Below are positions 27,532 through 39,933 of a stretch of DNA of 48,666 bases, in pieces. The translations under genes and the position numbers were made by a program. Position 1 is the first letter of the stretch. Every line of letters starts with the position of its first letter. The stretch covers positions 1 through 48,666 of the forward strand of contig NZ_NYVD01000134.1 in the NCBI RefSeq assembly GCF_002684405.1, written 5' to 3'. Source of the DNA: Parvibaculum sp. Lineage in GTDB: Bacteria > Pseudomonadota > Alphaproteobacteria > Parvibaculales > Parvibaculaceae. The notes beneath the pieces were generated by a model. The model did not search any database and was not told where the DNA came from. It saw only the letters and a program-made list of their open reading frames with translations.

Positions 27532-27647
27532 CCCGGCTTCCTGAGACGGGTTCCGCTTTTTCGGGCGGCGTCCGCTTGATCGTATAAATGCGCCGGGTTG
27601 CGCGCCGGAAACGGCTGATCCCCGGCATGTCCGAAGGTTCTGGAAAC

Positions 27648-27911
27648 ATGGCGAATACCGCTTCCGCCAAAAAGGCGATCCGCGTGATCGAGGCGCGTAC
27701 GGCCGTTAACAAGGCCCGTCGCAGCCGTGTGCGCGGCTTCATCCGCAAGGTTGAAGAAGCGATTGCGAGTGGCGACCGGCAGGCGGCGCAGAGCGCGCTG
27801 CAGGCGGCTCAGCCCGAGATCATGCGCGCTGCGCAGAAGGGCGTGATCCACAAGAACACGGCCTCCCGCAAGGTGTCGCGGTTCGCGCATCGGGTGAAGG
27901 CGCTCGGCTGA
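27648..27911 (+). CDS. rpsT: 30S ribosomal protein S20
   Basis: S20 binds the 5' domain and helix 44 of 16S rRNA. The 87-residue protein has the family start [13 protein letters not shown] and the ending [21 protein letters not shown] 27648 is chosen because it is the family N-terminus; the frame upstream to 27588 adds 20 non-conserved codons. It has its own strong promoter and a terminator just downstream, so it forms a single-gene unit. In many alphaproteobacteria rpsT lies next to dnaA, as here. Confidence 0.96.
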   Translation: MANTASAKKAIRVIEARTAVNKARRSRVRGFIRKVEEAIASGDRQAAQSALQAAQPEIMRAAQKGVIHKNTASRKVSRFAHRVKALG

Positions 27912-27995
27912 GACCGGTCGTCGCGCCCTGCCGGTTGAGCATCCGGCAGCGCATGCGCGCAAATACTGAATAAGCACTTCCGGTACGCCGGACCG

Positions 27996-28028
27996 CGGCC
28001 TGCGAGACATCGTTTCGCAGGCCGTTTT
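27996..28028 (+). terminator. intrinsic terminator of rpsT
   Basis: A 10-bp stem (27996-28005 with 28015-28024) is followed by TTTT (28025-28028). A smaller hairpin (27928-27934 with 27943-27949) precedes it. Confidence 0.85.
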
Positions 28029-28560
28029 GTGTCATGGACTCGTGTGCGTATTGTCACACTCTTCGTGTCGCAGATGCGGCAACGCGAAAACGACCGAAAT
28101 GGTCCCGATTCAAGAAATGCTTGTGCCACAGGGGTTTGTCGCAACGGTATGTGTTTGTTGCGCTCCGCAACCACTGCATGTTGGTGTCAAGAAGCGGTCG
28201 TGGCAGACGAAAGTTTTTTGACGAATCGGATTCTTTGGCTTGCCTCTCCGGGGGCCTCTCGGTATGTTTAATGACCTCGGAGGGCCCACATGAATACTGA
28301 ATTTCGAGCGGGTTTTATAATAAAAAATCCTGGTTTTCAGTATTCGCGGACTCGGTCACGAGATAAATTATAGTATCCAGGCAGATAGCAGATCCCTGCG
28401 GGGCGCGGTTTTCAGGACAGCGCCGTCGGGAAGCTTGTATCCGGAACGTCTCCTTGAACCTCCGGCGGGGACCGGCGGTTGAGGAATACGCAGAAGGGTG
28501 AGGCGCGGGCTTTCCGGTTTCCGGGATCCTGTCGGCTCTGGAGCGGGGTGATGGCGCGAC
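28029..28560. other. gene-poor, AT-richer stretch between rpsT and the rhodanese gene
   Basis: I see no credible gene here. The stretch is visibly less GC-rich than its neighbours. It holds a perfect 10-bp inverted repeat, GAATACTGAA (28292-28301) and TTCAGTATTC (28336-28345), around a 34-base AT-rich core, with a further identical AATACTGAAT copy at 27962-27971. It also has GATTC (CcrM-type) sites. A cluster of DnaA boxes is not visible, so I do not call it an origin. It might hold an RNA gene or regulatory region. Confidence 0.5.
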
Positions 28561-28578
28561 GTGCCTGAAGGGGATTCG

Positions 28579-29061
28579 ATGTCGGAAGCGGGCGGCGGGA
28601 AAGAGGCGGTCCAGCCTGAGATTTTGCCTGATACAGATGCGGGATATGCCGGCGATGTGACGCCGGCGGAAGCCTGGCGGGTATTGACGGAAAATCCGAA
28701 GGCACTGCTGATCGATGTGCGGACCAGGGCCGAATGGGCCTTTGTAGGCCTGACCGATCTTGCGCATCTCGGCAAACAGCCGGTTCTGATCGAATGGGTC
28801 TCCCAGCCGGATATGACGCGCAACCCGGAATTCGAGAGCCATGCCGCCGAAGCCATTTCGGAGGCGGGCGGCGATGTGCCGGTTTTCTTCCTGTGCCGCT
28901 CGGGCGCGCGCAGCAAGGCGGCGGCCATCGCGATGACGGAGCGGGGCTTTGGCCTTTGCTACAACGTCGACAGCGGTTTTGAGGGCGATCTCGATGACGA
29001 TCGCCACCGGGGACGGCGGAACGGCTGGAAGGTCGCCGGTCTGCCCTGGATGCAGAGTTAG
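28579..29061 (+). CDS. rhodanese-like domain protein
   Basis: The 160-residue protein is a single rhodanese domain: PAEAWRVLTENPKALLIDVRTRAEWAFVG, then FLCRSGARSKAAAIAMTERGF with the active-site Cys loop CRSGARS, and an acidic/basic tail (GDLDDDRHRGRRNGWK). It likely transfers sulfane sulfur; the acceptor is unknown. ATG 28579 has AAGGGGA 7 bases upstream, preferred over GTG 28561. It lies alone between the AT-rich stretch and dnaA. Confidence 0.85.
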   Translation: MSEAGGGKEAVQPEILPDTDAGYAGDVTPAEAWRVLTENPKALLIDVRTRAEWAFVGLTDLAHLGKQPVLIEWVSQPDMTRNPEFESHAAEAISEAGGDVPVFFLCRSGARSKAAAIAMTERGFGLCYNVDSGFEGDLDDDRHRGRRNGWKVAGLPWMQS

Positions 29062-29118
29062 CACACCGCGGAAGGGGGTCGGTGCCGCCCGGCATCGGAT
29101 CTGCGGAGTGTTTGGGGG

Positions 29119-29141
29119 CCGGGCCTTTTCGGACCGGTTTT
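29119..29141 (+). terminator. weak terminator between the rhodanese gene and dnaA
   Basis: CCGGGCC (29119-29125) pairs with GGACCGG (29131-29137), with one G-A mismatch, around TTTTC; TTTT follows. Confidence 0.4.
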
Positions 29142-29190
29142 AAAAAGATGGGGCGCCCGGTCGGGGGCTCCGGCGGTTGAGGCAGACATC

Positions 29191-30861
29191 GTGGCGAATG
29201 AAGCGGAAAACAGCCGGCAGTTCAAAGAAGCCGGTGGGCCTCGTGGGGACGGTGGCAAGGCGGAAGGCGGTGAAAAGGGGATGCGGCCAATGGATACGAA
29301 TATGGGAACGATGGAGTCCGGTCCGGTTGTCCGCAATGTGACGGAGGCAAGCGAGCCCGCCGCGGCGGCGAATATGGACAGCGCCGCGCTTGCCCAGCAA
29401 TGGCATCGCATTCGCGCGCGTCTGAAAGCCGAAGTCGGATCCGCGACATTCGATAGCTGGTTCAAACAGCTCGAACTGGTCGGCGTGAATAATGGTCGGG
29501 TGCTGCTGTCGGTGCCGAGCCGTTTTCAGCGCGACTGGATCGTTTCCAATCATGCCGACCGTCTGGCGAAGCTCTGGACGCAGGAAAATGTCGCACTCGG
29601 CCGTGTCGAAATTCTGACGGCGGGCAGCGTCGTTCCGGAAGCGGTGGCGCGCGCGCCCGAACCCGAAGCCGGCAATCATGCAGAAACAGTGCGCAACGAA
29701 GAAGTGCCTGCCGTGCAGGCATCCCCGGCGCCGGCTGCTCCCGCGGCGCCCACCGCCTCGCCCGGAAAACTGCAATTCGAGGTACCTGCGGGCTTTGAAG
29801 ATGCAGGCGTCGGCGCGCCGCTCGATCCGCGTTTCACCTTTGACGCCTTTGTTGTCGGCAAGTCGAACGAGCTGGCGCATGCCGCCGCGCGCCGCGTGGC
29901 CGAGGCGAGCGATGTGAGCTTCAACCCGCTCTTCCTTTATGGCGGCGTGGGACTGGGCAAAACGCATCTGATGCATGCGATCGCCTGGGAAATCCGCAAC
30001 AAGCAGCCCGAGCGCAAGGTGCTGTATCTCTCCGCCGAAAAATTCATGTACCAGTTTGTGCGGGCGCTGCGTTTCAAGGACACCATGGCCTTCAAGCAGC
30101 AGTTCCGTTCGGTGGACGTGCTGATGATCGACGACGTGCAGTTCATCTCCGGCAAGGATTCCACGCAGGAAGAGTTCTTCCATACCTTCAATGCGCTGAT
30201 CGACCACAACCGCCAGGTGATCATTTCCGCCGACCGCTCTCCTTCCGATCTGGAGGGGATCGAGGAGCGCATCCGCTCGCGGCTTGGCTGGGGGCTGGCG
30301 GCGGACATCCATCCGACCGATTACGAGCTGCGCCTCGGCATCCTGCAGGCCAAGGCCGAGGAGATGATCCAGCGCAACGGCCCGATCGAGATCCCGCAAA
30401 ACGTGCTGGAGTTTCTCGCCAACCGGATCGTGTCCAATGTGCGCGAGCTGGAAGGTGCGCTGAAGCGCGTGGTCGCCTATGCCTCGCTGGTGGGTCGCCC
30501 CATCACGCTGGATATGGCGCAGGACGTGCTGCGCGACCTGTTGCGCTCCAACGACCGCAAGGTGACCATCGAGGAGATCCAGCGCCGCGTGGCGGAGTAT
30601 TTTAATGTCCGCCTGTCGGACCTTCTCTCTGCCCGCAGGGCCCGCGCCGTCGCCCGGCCGCGCCAGATCGCCATGTATCTCTCCAAGCAGCTCACCACCC
30701 GCTCCCTGCCTGAAATCGGGCGTAAATTCGGGGGCCGCGACCACACCACCGTCATTCACGCAGTGCGCAAGGTGGAGGAACTCCGGCAGGTCGATTCCGG
30801 TCTTGAGGAGGATGTGGACCTGCTTCGGCGCATGCTGGAGGGCGGTCACAGCCCGAACTGA
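29191..30861 (+). CDS. dnaA: chromosomal replication initiator DnaA
   Basis: DnaA binds and melts oriC. The protein has domain I ([28 protein letters not shown]), a variable Ala/Pro-rich linker, the AAA+ domain (Walker [14 protein letters not shown]; Walker B LMIDDVQF) and domain IV with [18 protein letters not shown]. From GTG 29191 (TGAGG 8 bases upstream) it is 556 residues, longer than usual, with about 60 extra residues before domain I. ATG 29290, with AAGGGG 9 bases upstream, would give 523 residues and is also possible. dnaN, recF and gyrB follow. Confidence 0.96.
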   Translation: MANEAENSRQFKEAGGPRGDGGKAEGGEKGMRPMDTNMGTMESGPVVRNVTEASEPAAAANMDSAALAQQWHRIRARLKAEVGSATFDSWFKQLELVGVNNGRVLLSVPSRFQRDWIVSNHADRLAKLWTQENVALGRVEILTAGSVVPEAVARAPEPEAGNHAETVRNEEVPAVQASPAPAAPAAPTASPGKLQFEVPAGFEDAGVGAPLDPRFTFDAFVVGKSNELAHAAARRVAEASDVSFNPLFLYGGVGLGKTHLMHAIAWEIRNKQPERKVLYLSAEKFMYQFVRALRFKDTMAFKQQFRSVDVLMIDDVQFISGKDSTQEEFFHTFNALIDHNRQVIISADRSPSDLEGIEERIRSRLGWGLAADIHPTDYELRLGILQAKAEEMIQRNGPIEIPQNVLEFLANRIVSNVRELEGALKRVVAYASLVGRPITLDMAQDVLRDLLRSNDRKVTIEEIQRRVAEYFNVRLSDLLSARRARAVARPRQIAMYLSKQLTTRSLPEIGRKFGGRDHTTVIHAVRKVEELRQVDSGLEEDVDLLRRMLEGGHSPN

Positions 30862-30902
30862 TCGCAGGCCTCGAAAAGGCCAGCGCTTTCAGGCAGTTAT
30901 AA

Positions 30903-30929
30903 AGCGCCTTCGGAGCCTCCGAAGGCGCT
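30903..30929. other. perfect hairpin after dnaA
   Basis: A 12-bp perfect stem (30903-30914 with 30918-30929) with a 3-base loop lies 42 bases after the dnaA stop. No T-run follows on the plus strand; on the minus strand TTTAT follows. It may end dnaA transcription together with Rho or protect its 3' end. Confidence 0.6.
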
Positions 30930-30946
30930 GAAATGCGTGCATCCCG

Positions 30947-31231
30947 TCAATCATCTGATATAATTGCGTTGCGAATTTCCGCGGAGTTCCGGCCATGGTC
31001 GGAAATGCCGGTTTCGGGGCGCGACAGGGGGCATTTCCACGCCTTCCAGCCTTGCCCGGCAGGGTCCTCCGGTTTCCCGTTCGCATGAGTTTCGGCAGGG
31101 GCCGCGGCGCAGCTGTGCCAGCGGCCCTTGGAGTCGATGAACGGCCCGGGCTGGGGGCGGCGAACCCGTCCCGCAACGGGCCGAATGAAAACGGAGCGTC
31201 CGGCGCGACCGCATTTAGCGCGCCAGGCCAT
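30947..31231 (-). CDS. possible small protein antisense in the dnaA-dnaN gap
   Basis: This 94-residue frame fills most of the 411-base gap between dnaA and dnaN. Its third codon positions are mostly G or C, and it contains a Cys/Trp pattern (GRWHSC, GWKAWKC, WRAKCG). No ribosome-binding sequence precedes the ATG, and I recognise no family. The opposite-strand frame 30995-31276 is equally open and overlaps the dnaN start. It may be a chance frame. Confidence 0.22.
   Translation of the reverse strand: MAWRAKCGRAGRSVFIRPVAGRVRRPQPGPFIDSKGRWHSCAAAPAETHANGKPEDPAGQGWKAWKCPLSRPETGISDHGRNSAEIRNAIISDD
30956..30964 (+). promoter_or_regulatory. extended -10 element upstream of dnaN
   Basis: TG-A-TATAAT is a perfect extended -10; no good -35 is present at 16-18 bases. 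It would give dnaN a leader of about 300 bases. Confidence 0.45.
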
Positions 31232-31272
31232 GGCCCGGGCAAGGGGCCGACAGAGGGGTCCGAAGAGACAGA

Positions 31273-32388
31273 ATGAAAATCACAATTGAACGCGGCGCAC
31301 TCCTCAAATCTCTCAATCACGTGCAGTCGGTGGTGGAGAGGCGCAACACCATTCCGATCCTTTCCAACGTCCTCATCAAGGCGGAAGACGGCCAGCTTTC
31401 CCTGACCGCGACCGATCTCGATATCGAGGTGGTGGAGGCGACCGACACCGATGTCGCACAGGCCGGCGCAACGACCGCGCCCGCTCATACACTTTACGAC
31501 ATCGTGCGCAAATTGCCCGAAGGCGCGCAGGTCGAACTCGCCACCCAGGACGAAGGCCGGTTGCAGCTCACCGCGGGCCGCTCGCGCTTTGCACTTCAGG
31601 CGCTGCCGCAGGAAGATTTCCCGACCATGACGGCGGGCTCCCTGCCGCATCGTTTCGAGCTGCCTGCCGAGCATATGCGCCGTCTGATCGACAAGACGCG
31701 CTTTGCGATCTCGACCGAAGAGACGCGCTATTATCTGAACGGCATCTATCTGCATGCGGTCGAGGACGGCAAGGCGCCCTCGCTGCGCGCCGTCGCAACC
31801 GATGGTCACCGTCTCGCCCAGGTCGACCACGACCTGCCGGATGGCGCCTCGGGCATGCCGGGTGTCATCGTGCCGCGCAAGACGGTGCTGGAACTGCAGA
31901 AGCTTCTGGAAGGCGATACGGGTAACGTCTCCATCGGCGTGTCGGAAACCAAGATCCGCTTCGAGTTCGGTGGCGTGGTGCTGACCTCCAAGCTTATCGA
32001 CGGCACCTTCCCCGATTACGGCCGCGTGATCCCGGCCGACAACGACAAGATGATGGAAGTGGACGGCAAGAGTTTCGCCGAAGCGGTAGACCGCGTCTCC
32101 ACCATCTCCACGGAAAAGTCGCGTGCGGTGAAGCTCAATCTGGAAGAGGGTCGTCTCACCCTTTCCGTCACCAATCCCGACAGCGGCAGCGCCACGGAAG
32201 AGATTTCCGTTTCCTACAGCGCCTCCCCGATCGAGATCGGTTTCAATGCGCGTTACCTGCTGGACATTACCGGCCAGCTCGACGGCGAACAGGCGGTCTT
32301 CGCCTTCGCCGATTCCGGATCGCCCACCCTGGTGAAGGACACCGAGGATGCGATGGCGATCTATGTGCTCATGCCCATGCGCGTGTAA
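31273..32388 (+). CDS. dnaN: DNA polymerase III beta clamp
   Basis: DnaN is the sliding clamp that holds polymerase III and many repair proteins on DNA. The 371-residue protein begins MKITIERGALLKSLNHVQSVVERRNTIPILSN and ends with the typical ...YVLMPMRV. It has three repeated clamp domains of about 120 residues and is of normal length. The unusually long gap after dnaA (411 bases) suggests its own promoter. recF follows after about 80 bases. Confidence 0.97.
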   Translation: MKITIERGALLKSLNHVQSVVERRNTIPILSNVLIKAEDGQLSLTATDLDIEVVEATDTDVAQAGATTAPAHTLYDIVRKLPEGAQVELATQDEGRLQLTAGRSRFALQALPQEDFPTMTAGSLPHRFELPAEHMRRLIDKTRFAISTEETRYYLNGIYLHAVEDGKAPSLRAVATDGHRLAQVDHDLPDGASGMPGVIVPRKTVLELQKLLEGDTGNVSIGVSETKIRFEFGGVVLTSKLIDGTFPDYGRVIPADNDKMMEVDGKSFAEAVDRVSTISTEKSRAVKLNLEEGRLTLSVTNPDSGSATEEISVSYSASPIEIGFNARYLLDITGQLDGEQAVFAFADSGSPTLVKDTEDAMAIYVLMPMRV

Positions 32389-32470
32389 GGCCATTTGCGC
32401 GCAGGGCCTGGCGCTGTCCAGGGGCAGATTGCGGGAGTAGTGATTGCACCGATCAGGCAGGATGCTTGCC

Positions 32471-36141
<3,671 letters not shown>

Positions 36142-36177
36142 GCCGTCTTTGGGGCGTCGCCACGTGGACTCCAATCG

Positions 36178-36193
36178 TTAACAAGTCGTTAAC
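36178..36193 (+). promoter_or_regulatory. CtrA box upstream of the PBP gene
   Basis: TTAACAAGTCGTTAAC matches the full CtrA consensus TTAA-N7-TTAA(C) exactly. It lies 66 bases before the PBP start in the 118-base gap after gyrB. Confidence 0.7.
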
Positions 36194-36259
36194 CATCCTT
36201 CCCTAGTTTAAGAACGCGCGTTATCTTCTTGATTCACAAGCGTTCGGGCGGCAGGGCGG

Positions 36260-38740
36260 ATGTTTTCACGCAGGAAGAGCCGGCAAGGCAAACGGCGTCC
36301 GCCGCGCGGGCAATGGGACGATGATGGCCCGCGCTTCGCACTGCCCGGCCTGAAGCCTGTCCGCATGGGAATCGGCGTGAACGATAACGACACCGCTCTC
36401 GACGACGATGACGATGCCGCATGGGATGCTTTCTGGCGCGAGGAAGGCCGAGCGGCCAGGCCGCGTAAGCGGAAGGCGAGCGGCGCAAAAAAAAGCGCCG
36501 GCACGAAAAAAACCTCCGAGAAATCGGGGCGCAAAAGTCCGGCGGGTAAAAAGCCGGCCCGAAAGCCCGCTTCCCGATCGTCTTCGTCCCGTTCTCCCGC
36601 GAAAAAGAAACCGGCGCGCAGTCGTACCAAGGCCGCTTCCGCACATGCCGCCACGCAAGGCCGCGCTGCTCGCGGTCGCGCGGCCTCGTCCGGACGTAGC
36701 TCCGCGGCGGGCCGGCGCGGAGGTGGCGGGCGCGGCGGTGGACGGAGCGGCGGAAACGGCAGGAGCTTCGTCGGCGCGCTTGCCTATTACATGGCCATCG
36801 CCGGCATCTGGGTCGGCATTCTTTTCGGCGGGGCGCTGCTCTATTTCGCGATGACGCTGCCCGATACGTCGGGCCTTTACGGTGTCGCCCGTCCGCCCTC
36901 GTTGCAGATCGTCGCTGAAAACGGCGATGTGTTGAGCCATCGCGGCGGATTGGGCGGATCCTATATCGCGCTGAGCGACATGCCGCCCTATCTGCCCGAA
37001 GCGGTGATCGCCACGGAGGACCAGCGTTTCTACTGGCACTTCGGTATCGACCCCATCGGACTGGTCCGAGCCCTCGTCATCAATCTGCGCGCGGGCCATG
37101 TGGTGCAGGGCGGCTCGACCATTACCCAGCAGCTCGCCAAGAATATCTTCCTCACGCCCGACCGCACCATCAGCCGCAAGCTGCAGGAAATGATCCTCTC
37201 CGTCTGGCTGGAAATGCGTTTCACCAAGGAAGAGATACTGACGATGTATCTCAACCGAGTTTACCTCGGCGGCGGGGCCTATGGCGTGGGCGCGGCGTCC
37301 GAACGCTATTTCCAGAAGCCGGTGCGCGCGCTCAATCTGCCGGAAGCGGCCATGCTGGCGGGCTTGCTGAAAGCGCCCTCGCGCTATTCGCCGACCAATG
37401 ATATCGGCCTTGCGCGCGAGCGTGCCGCAATCGTCCTGCATAACATGGTGGGCGCGGGCTACATCACGCAGGAAGAAGCGCGGCTTGCCGAAACCAACCC
37501 TGCCAGATTGCAGGGATACACCACGGCGAGTTCCATCAACTATTTCGTCGATTGGGCGGCGCAGAGCCTGTCGGACTATACAGGCCGTCCCGAGACCGAT
37601 GCGACGGTGCACACCACCATCGATCCCGCCATGCAGCGCGCGGCGGATGCCGCTATCGCCAAGGTCTTCGCAACGGATGCGCCGGGTGCGAGCGTGTCTC
37701 AGGTGGCGTTTGTCGCCATGACGCCCCAAGGTGCCGTCCGCGCCATGGTGGGCGGGCGAAATTATGCGTTGAGCCAGTTCAATCGTGCCGTGCAGGCCGA
37801 GCGCCAGCCCGGTTCAGCCTTCAAACCCTTTGTCTATCTGACCGCCATGCAGCAGGGTTTCGTGCCCGACAGCGAGTTTACCGACAAGCCGGTGACGTAT
37901 GGCGGCTGGTCGCCCTCCAACTATGAAAACCGTTTCGATGGACGCATGACACTGCGCACGGCGCTCGCGAAATCCGTCAACACCATTGCGGTGCAGGTCG
38001 CTCAGCAATGCGGCATTCGCAATGTGATCGCAACGGCGCGCCGTCTCGGTATCCAGAGCGATTTGCCGTCCAATCTCTCGCTTGCGCTGGGCTCGGGCAG
38101 CGTCAATCTGCTGGAACTCACCTCCGCCTATGCCAGCTTCGCCAATGGCGGCTTCGGTGTCATTCCGCACGGCATCGAGGAAGTCGATACTGATACTGGT
38201 GATCGGCTTTACCGCCGCCAGGGCTCCGGCATGGGCCGCGTCATGGACGACAGAACGCTCGGCTCGATGAACAACATGATGCAGGCCGTCATGATTTATG
38301 GCACGGGCCATCGAAACGCGGCGATCGACGGTGTTCCGGCAGGCGGCAAGACCGGCACCAGCCAGGACAGCCGGGACGCATGGTTCGTCGGCTATACGAG
38401 CAATCTGGTTGTCGGCGTCTGGGTCGGCAACGACAATGGCTCTCCCATGAAGCATGTCACGGGCGGGACCATCCCGGCGAAGATCTGGCACGACTTCATG
38501 GTCCGTACACAAAATATCTCGAAGGCGGGACCGCTCCCCGGCACATGGGCTCCGCCCGCTGCGGCGCCTGCGCCGGCACAGCCGGAAGACAAGCCACACA
38601 AATGGGAAGAACCCGGCTTCTTCGAACGGCTGTTCGGCAGCAGCGACGAGAAGGAAGAGCCCTGGTTTTCGCAATCGGCCAATGGCGGCGCGCAACGCGA
38701 AAGCCGACTGAAATCGGGCCATCCGGGTAGCTGGCGATAA
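36260..38740 (+). CDS. class A penicillin-binding protein (GT51 + transpeptidase)
   Basis: The 826-residue inner-membrane enzyme polymerises and cross-links peptidoglycan. Order: a cytoplasmic tail of about 168 residues with an acidic DDDDD patch (48-52) and then a Lys/Arg/Ser/Ala-rich segment (about 67-150, AKKKPAR-type) and a Gly/Arg stretch; a membrane helix (about 169-198); the glycosyltransferase domain (ATEDQRFYWHFGID, GGSTITQQLAKN); the transpeptidase domain with SAFK, SVN and KTGTSQD. A Pro/Ala-rich C-terminal tail follows. It fits the PBP1A/1C group. A CtrA box upstream suggests cell-cycle control. An ATG at 36365 would shorten the tail but keep the basic part. Confidence 0.93.
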   Translation: MFSRRKSRQGKRRPPRGQWDDDGPRFALPGLKPVRMGIGVNDNDTALDDDDDAAWDAFWREEGRAARPRKRKASGAKKSAGTKKTSEKSGRKSPAGKKPARKPASRSSSSRSPAKKKPARSRTKAASAHAATQGRAARGRAASSGRSSAAGRRGGGGRGGGRSGGNGRSFVGALAYYMAIAGIWVGILFGGALLYFAMTLPDTSGLYGVARPPSLQIVAENGDVLSHRGGLGGSYIALSDMPPYLPEAVIATEDQRFYWHFGIDPIGLVRALVINLRAGHVVQGGSTITQQLAKNIFLTPDRTISRKLQEMILSVWLEMRFTKEEILTMYLNRVYLGGGAYGVGAASERYFQKPVRALNLPEAAMLAGLLKAPSRYSPTNDIGLARERAAIVLHNMVGAGYITQEEARLAETNPARLQGYTTASSINYFVDWAAQSLSDYTGRPETDATVHTTIDPAMQRAADAAIAKVFATDAPGASVSQVAFVAMTPQGAVRAMVGGRNYALSQFNRAVQAERQPGSAFKPFVYLTAMQQGFVPDSEFTDKPVTYGGWSPSNYENRFDGRMTLRTALAKSVNTIAVQVAQQCGIRNVIATARRLGIQSDLPSNLSLALGSGSVNLLELTSAYASFANGGFGVIPHGIEEVDTDTGDRLYRRQGSGMGRVMDDRTLGSMNNMMQAVMIYGTGHRNAAIDGVPAGGKTGTSQDSRDAWFVGYTSNLVVGVWVGNDNGSPMKHVTGGTIPAKIWHDFMVRTQNISKAGPLPGTWAPPAAAPAPAQPEDKPHKWEEPGFFERLFGSSDEKEEPWFSQSANGGAQRESRLKSGHPGSWR

Positions 38741-38744
38741 GAGA

Positions 38745-39929
38745 TCAGGCCCGGCCGCGTCGCGGTATCCATGCGATCGACGCCGCGCCCAGACCCATCA
38801 GCGCGATCATGGCCGCCATGGGCCATCCCGTTTCGCCAAGCGTATGGCCGACGATAACGCCGGCAATCGCGCTCGCGGTCGATTGCAGGAAGCCGAACAA
38901 GGCCGAGGCCGTGCCGGCGATCTCCGGAAAGGGCGTCAGCGCGCCGGCAATGGCTTGCGGCATCGTCAGCCCGACCGATACGCCGTAAACCATCATCGCG
39001 CCGACAAGCAGATACCCCGTCCCGTCGATTGCGAGCGCAGCGACGGCAAGCGCGCCGCCCGTACCGGCGGCCGCCGCCCCAAGTTTCAGCGTTCGCTCGA
39101 GCCCGACTTCTTTCGACAGCTTCCCGGCAAGCAGCGTGCCCCCGATATATCCGCCGACGATCAGCGCGAAAGACGCGCCGAACCCGATAGGTGAAAAGCC
39201 ATAGACTTTCTGCAGCACGAAGGACGCGCCGGAAATGTAGGAAAACATGCCGGCCATGCCGAGGCAGGCGATGATGAGATAGCGCAGATAGACCGGGTTG
39301 GAGAGCAAACGCCGGTAATGGCCAAGGATCGCGACGGGTGCAACGCTCTGCCGGAAAGCGGGCGGCAGCGTTTCGGCAAGCCCGACAAGCGTGATGAGAG
39401 CAAGGACAGCGCCCGCCGCGCCCAGAAAGATGAAGATGGAGTGCCAGCCAAGCGCTGCCTGCACGACGCCCCCTAGCATGGGCGCAAGGGCGAGCGCCGC
39501 GCCCATCGCCGCGCTCATCCGCGCCAGCATCTGCGCGGCGTCTTCGTTCGAATAGAGGTCGCGCACCACCGCGCGGGCCAGCACCACCGATGCCCCGCCC
39601 CCCATCGCCTGAGCCAGCCGGAGCGCGATGAGTTGATCGATGTCGGCGGCGAACGCGGCGCCGAGGCTCGCCACGATATAGAGAGCGAAGCCGCCAAGCA
39701 GAACGGGCTTTCGCCCGAACCGGTCGGCAAGCGGTCCATAGACGAGTTGCGAACAGGCCATGCCGATCAGAAAGGCGGAAAGCGTGAGTTGCGTTTCGCC
39801 GGTCGTCGCCCCGAAATCCCGCTCGATGGAGGGGAGCGAGGGAAGGTACATGTCGGTGGAAAGCGGGCCGACGGCGATCAACGCGGCGAGATAGGCGGTG
39901 AAGCTGTGCGCGCCCGGCTTTAGACGCAT
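38745..39929 (-). CDS. Bcr/CflA family MFS drug transporter
   Basis: The 394-residue membrane protein has 12 predicted helices and the Bcr/CflA signature near the first loop (STDMYLPSLPSIERDFGA), followed by the MFS motif GPLADRFGRKPVLLGG. These proton-driven exporters carry drugs or small dipeptides; the substrate is unknown. ATG 39929 (MRLKPGAHSFTAYLAAL) is chosen because it gives the usual start and lies 4 bases after the metallopeptidase stop; the longer frame upstream overlaps that gene. It converges on the PBP gene with a 4-base gap. Confidence 0.88.
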   Translation of the reverse strand: MRLKPGAHSFTAYLAALIAVGPLSTDMYLPSLPSIERDFGATTGETQLTLSAFLIGMACSQLVYGPLADRFGRKPVLLGGFALYIVASLGAAFAADIDQLIALRLAQAMGGGASVVLARAVVRDLYSNEDAAQMLARMSAAMGAALALAPMLGGVVQAALGWHSIFIFLGAAGAVLALITLVGLAETLPPAFRQSVAPVAILGHYRRLLSNPVYLRYLIIACLGMAGMFSYISGASFVLQKVYGFSPIGFGASFALIVGGYIGGTLLAGKLSKEVGLERTLKLGAAAAGTGGALAVAALAIDGTGYLLVGAMMVYGVSVGLTMPQAIAGALTPFPEIAGTASALFGFLQSTASAIAGVIVGHTLGETGWPMAAMIALMGLGAASIAWIPRRGRA

Positions 39930-39933
39930 CGGC

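Noticed and set aside
28034..28300. 88-codon Cys-containing frame in the gap after rpsT
   Set aside because: Codon use is unlike neighbouring genes, there is no ribosome-binding sequence and it begins right after the rpsT terminator; other frames of the same stretch are equally open.
27844..28560. Chromosomal origin near rpsT/dnaA
   Set aside because: Only one near-perfect DnaA box (TGATCCACA at 27844-27852) was found, and it is inside rpsT. No cluster of boxes is visible, so oriC is not called; alphaproteobacterial origins are often elsewhere.
30995..31276. 93-codon plus-strand frame overlapping the dnaN start
   Set aside because: Pro/Gly/Arg-rich composition, no family features and overlap with the likely dnaN leader; treated as chance.
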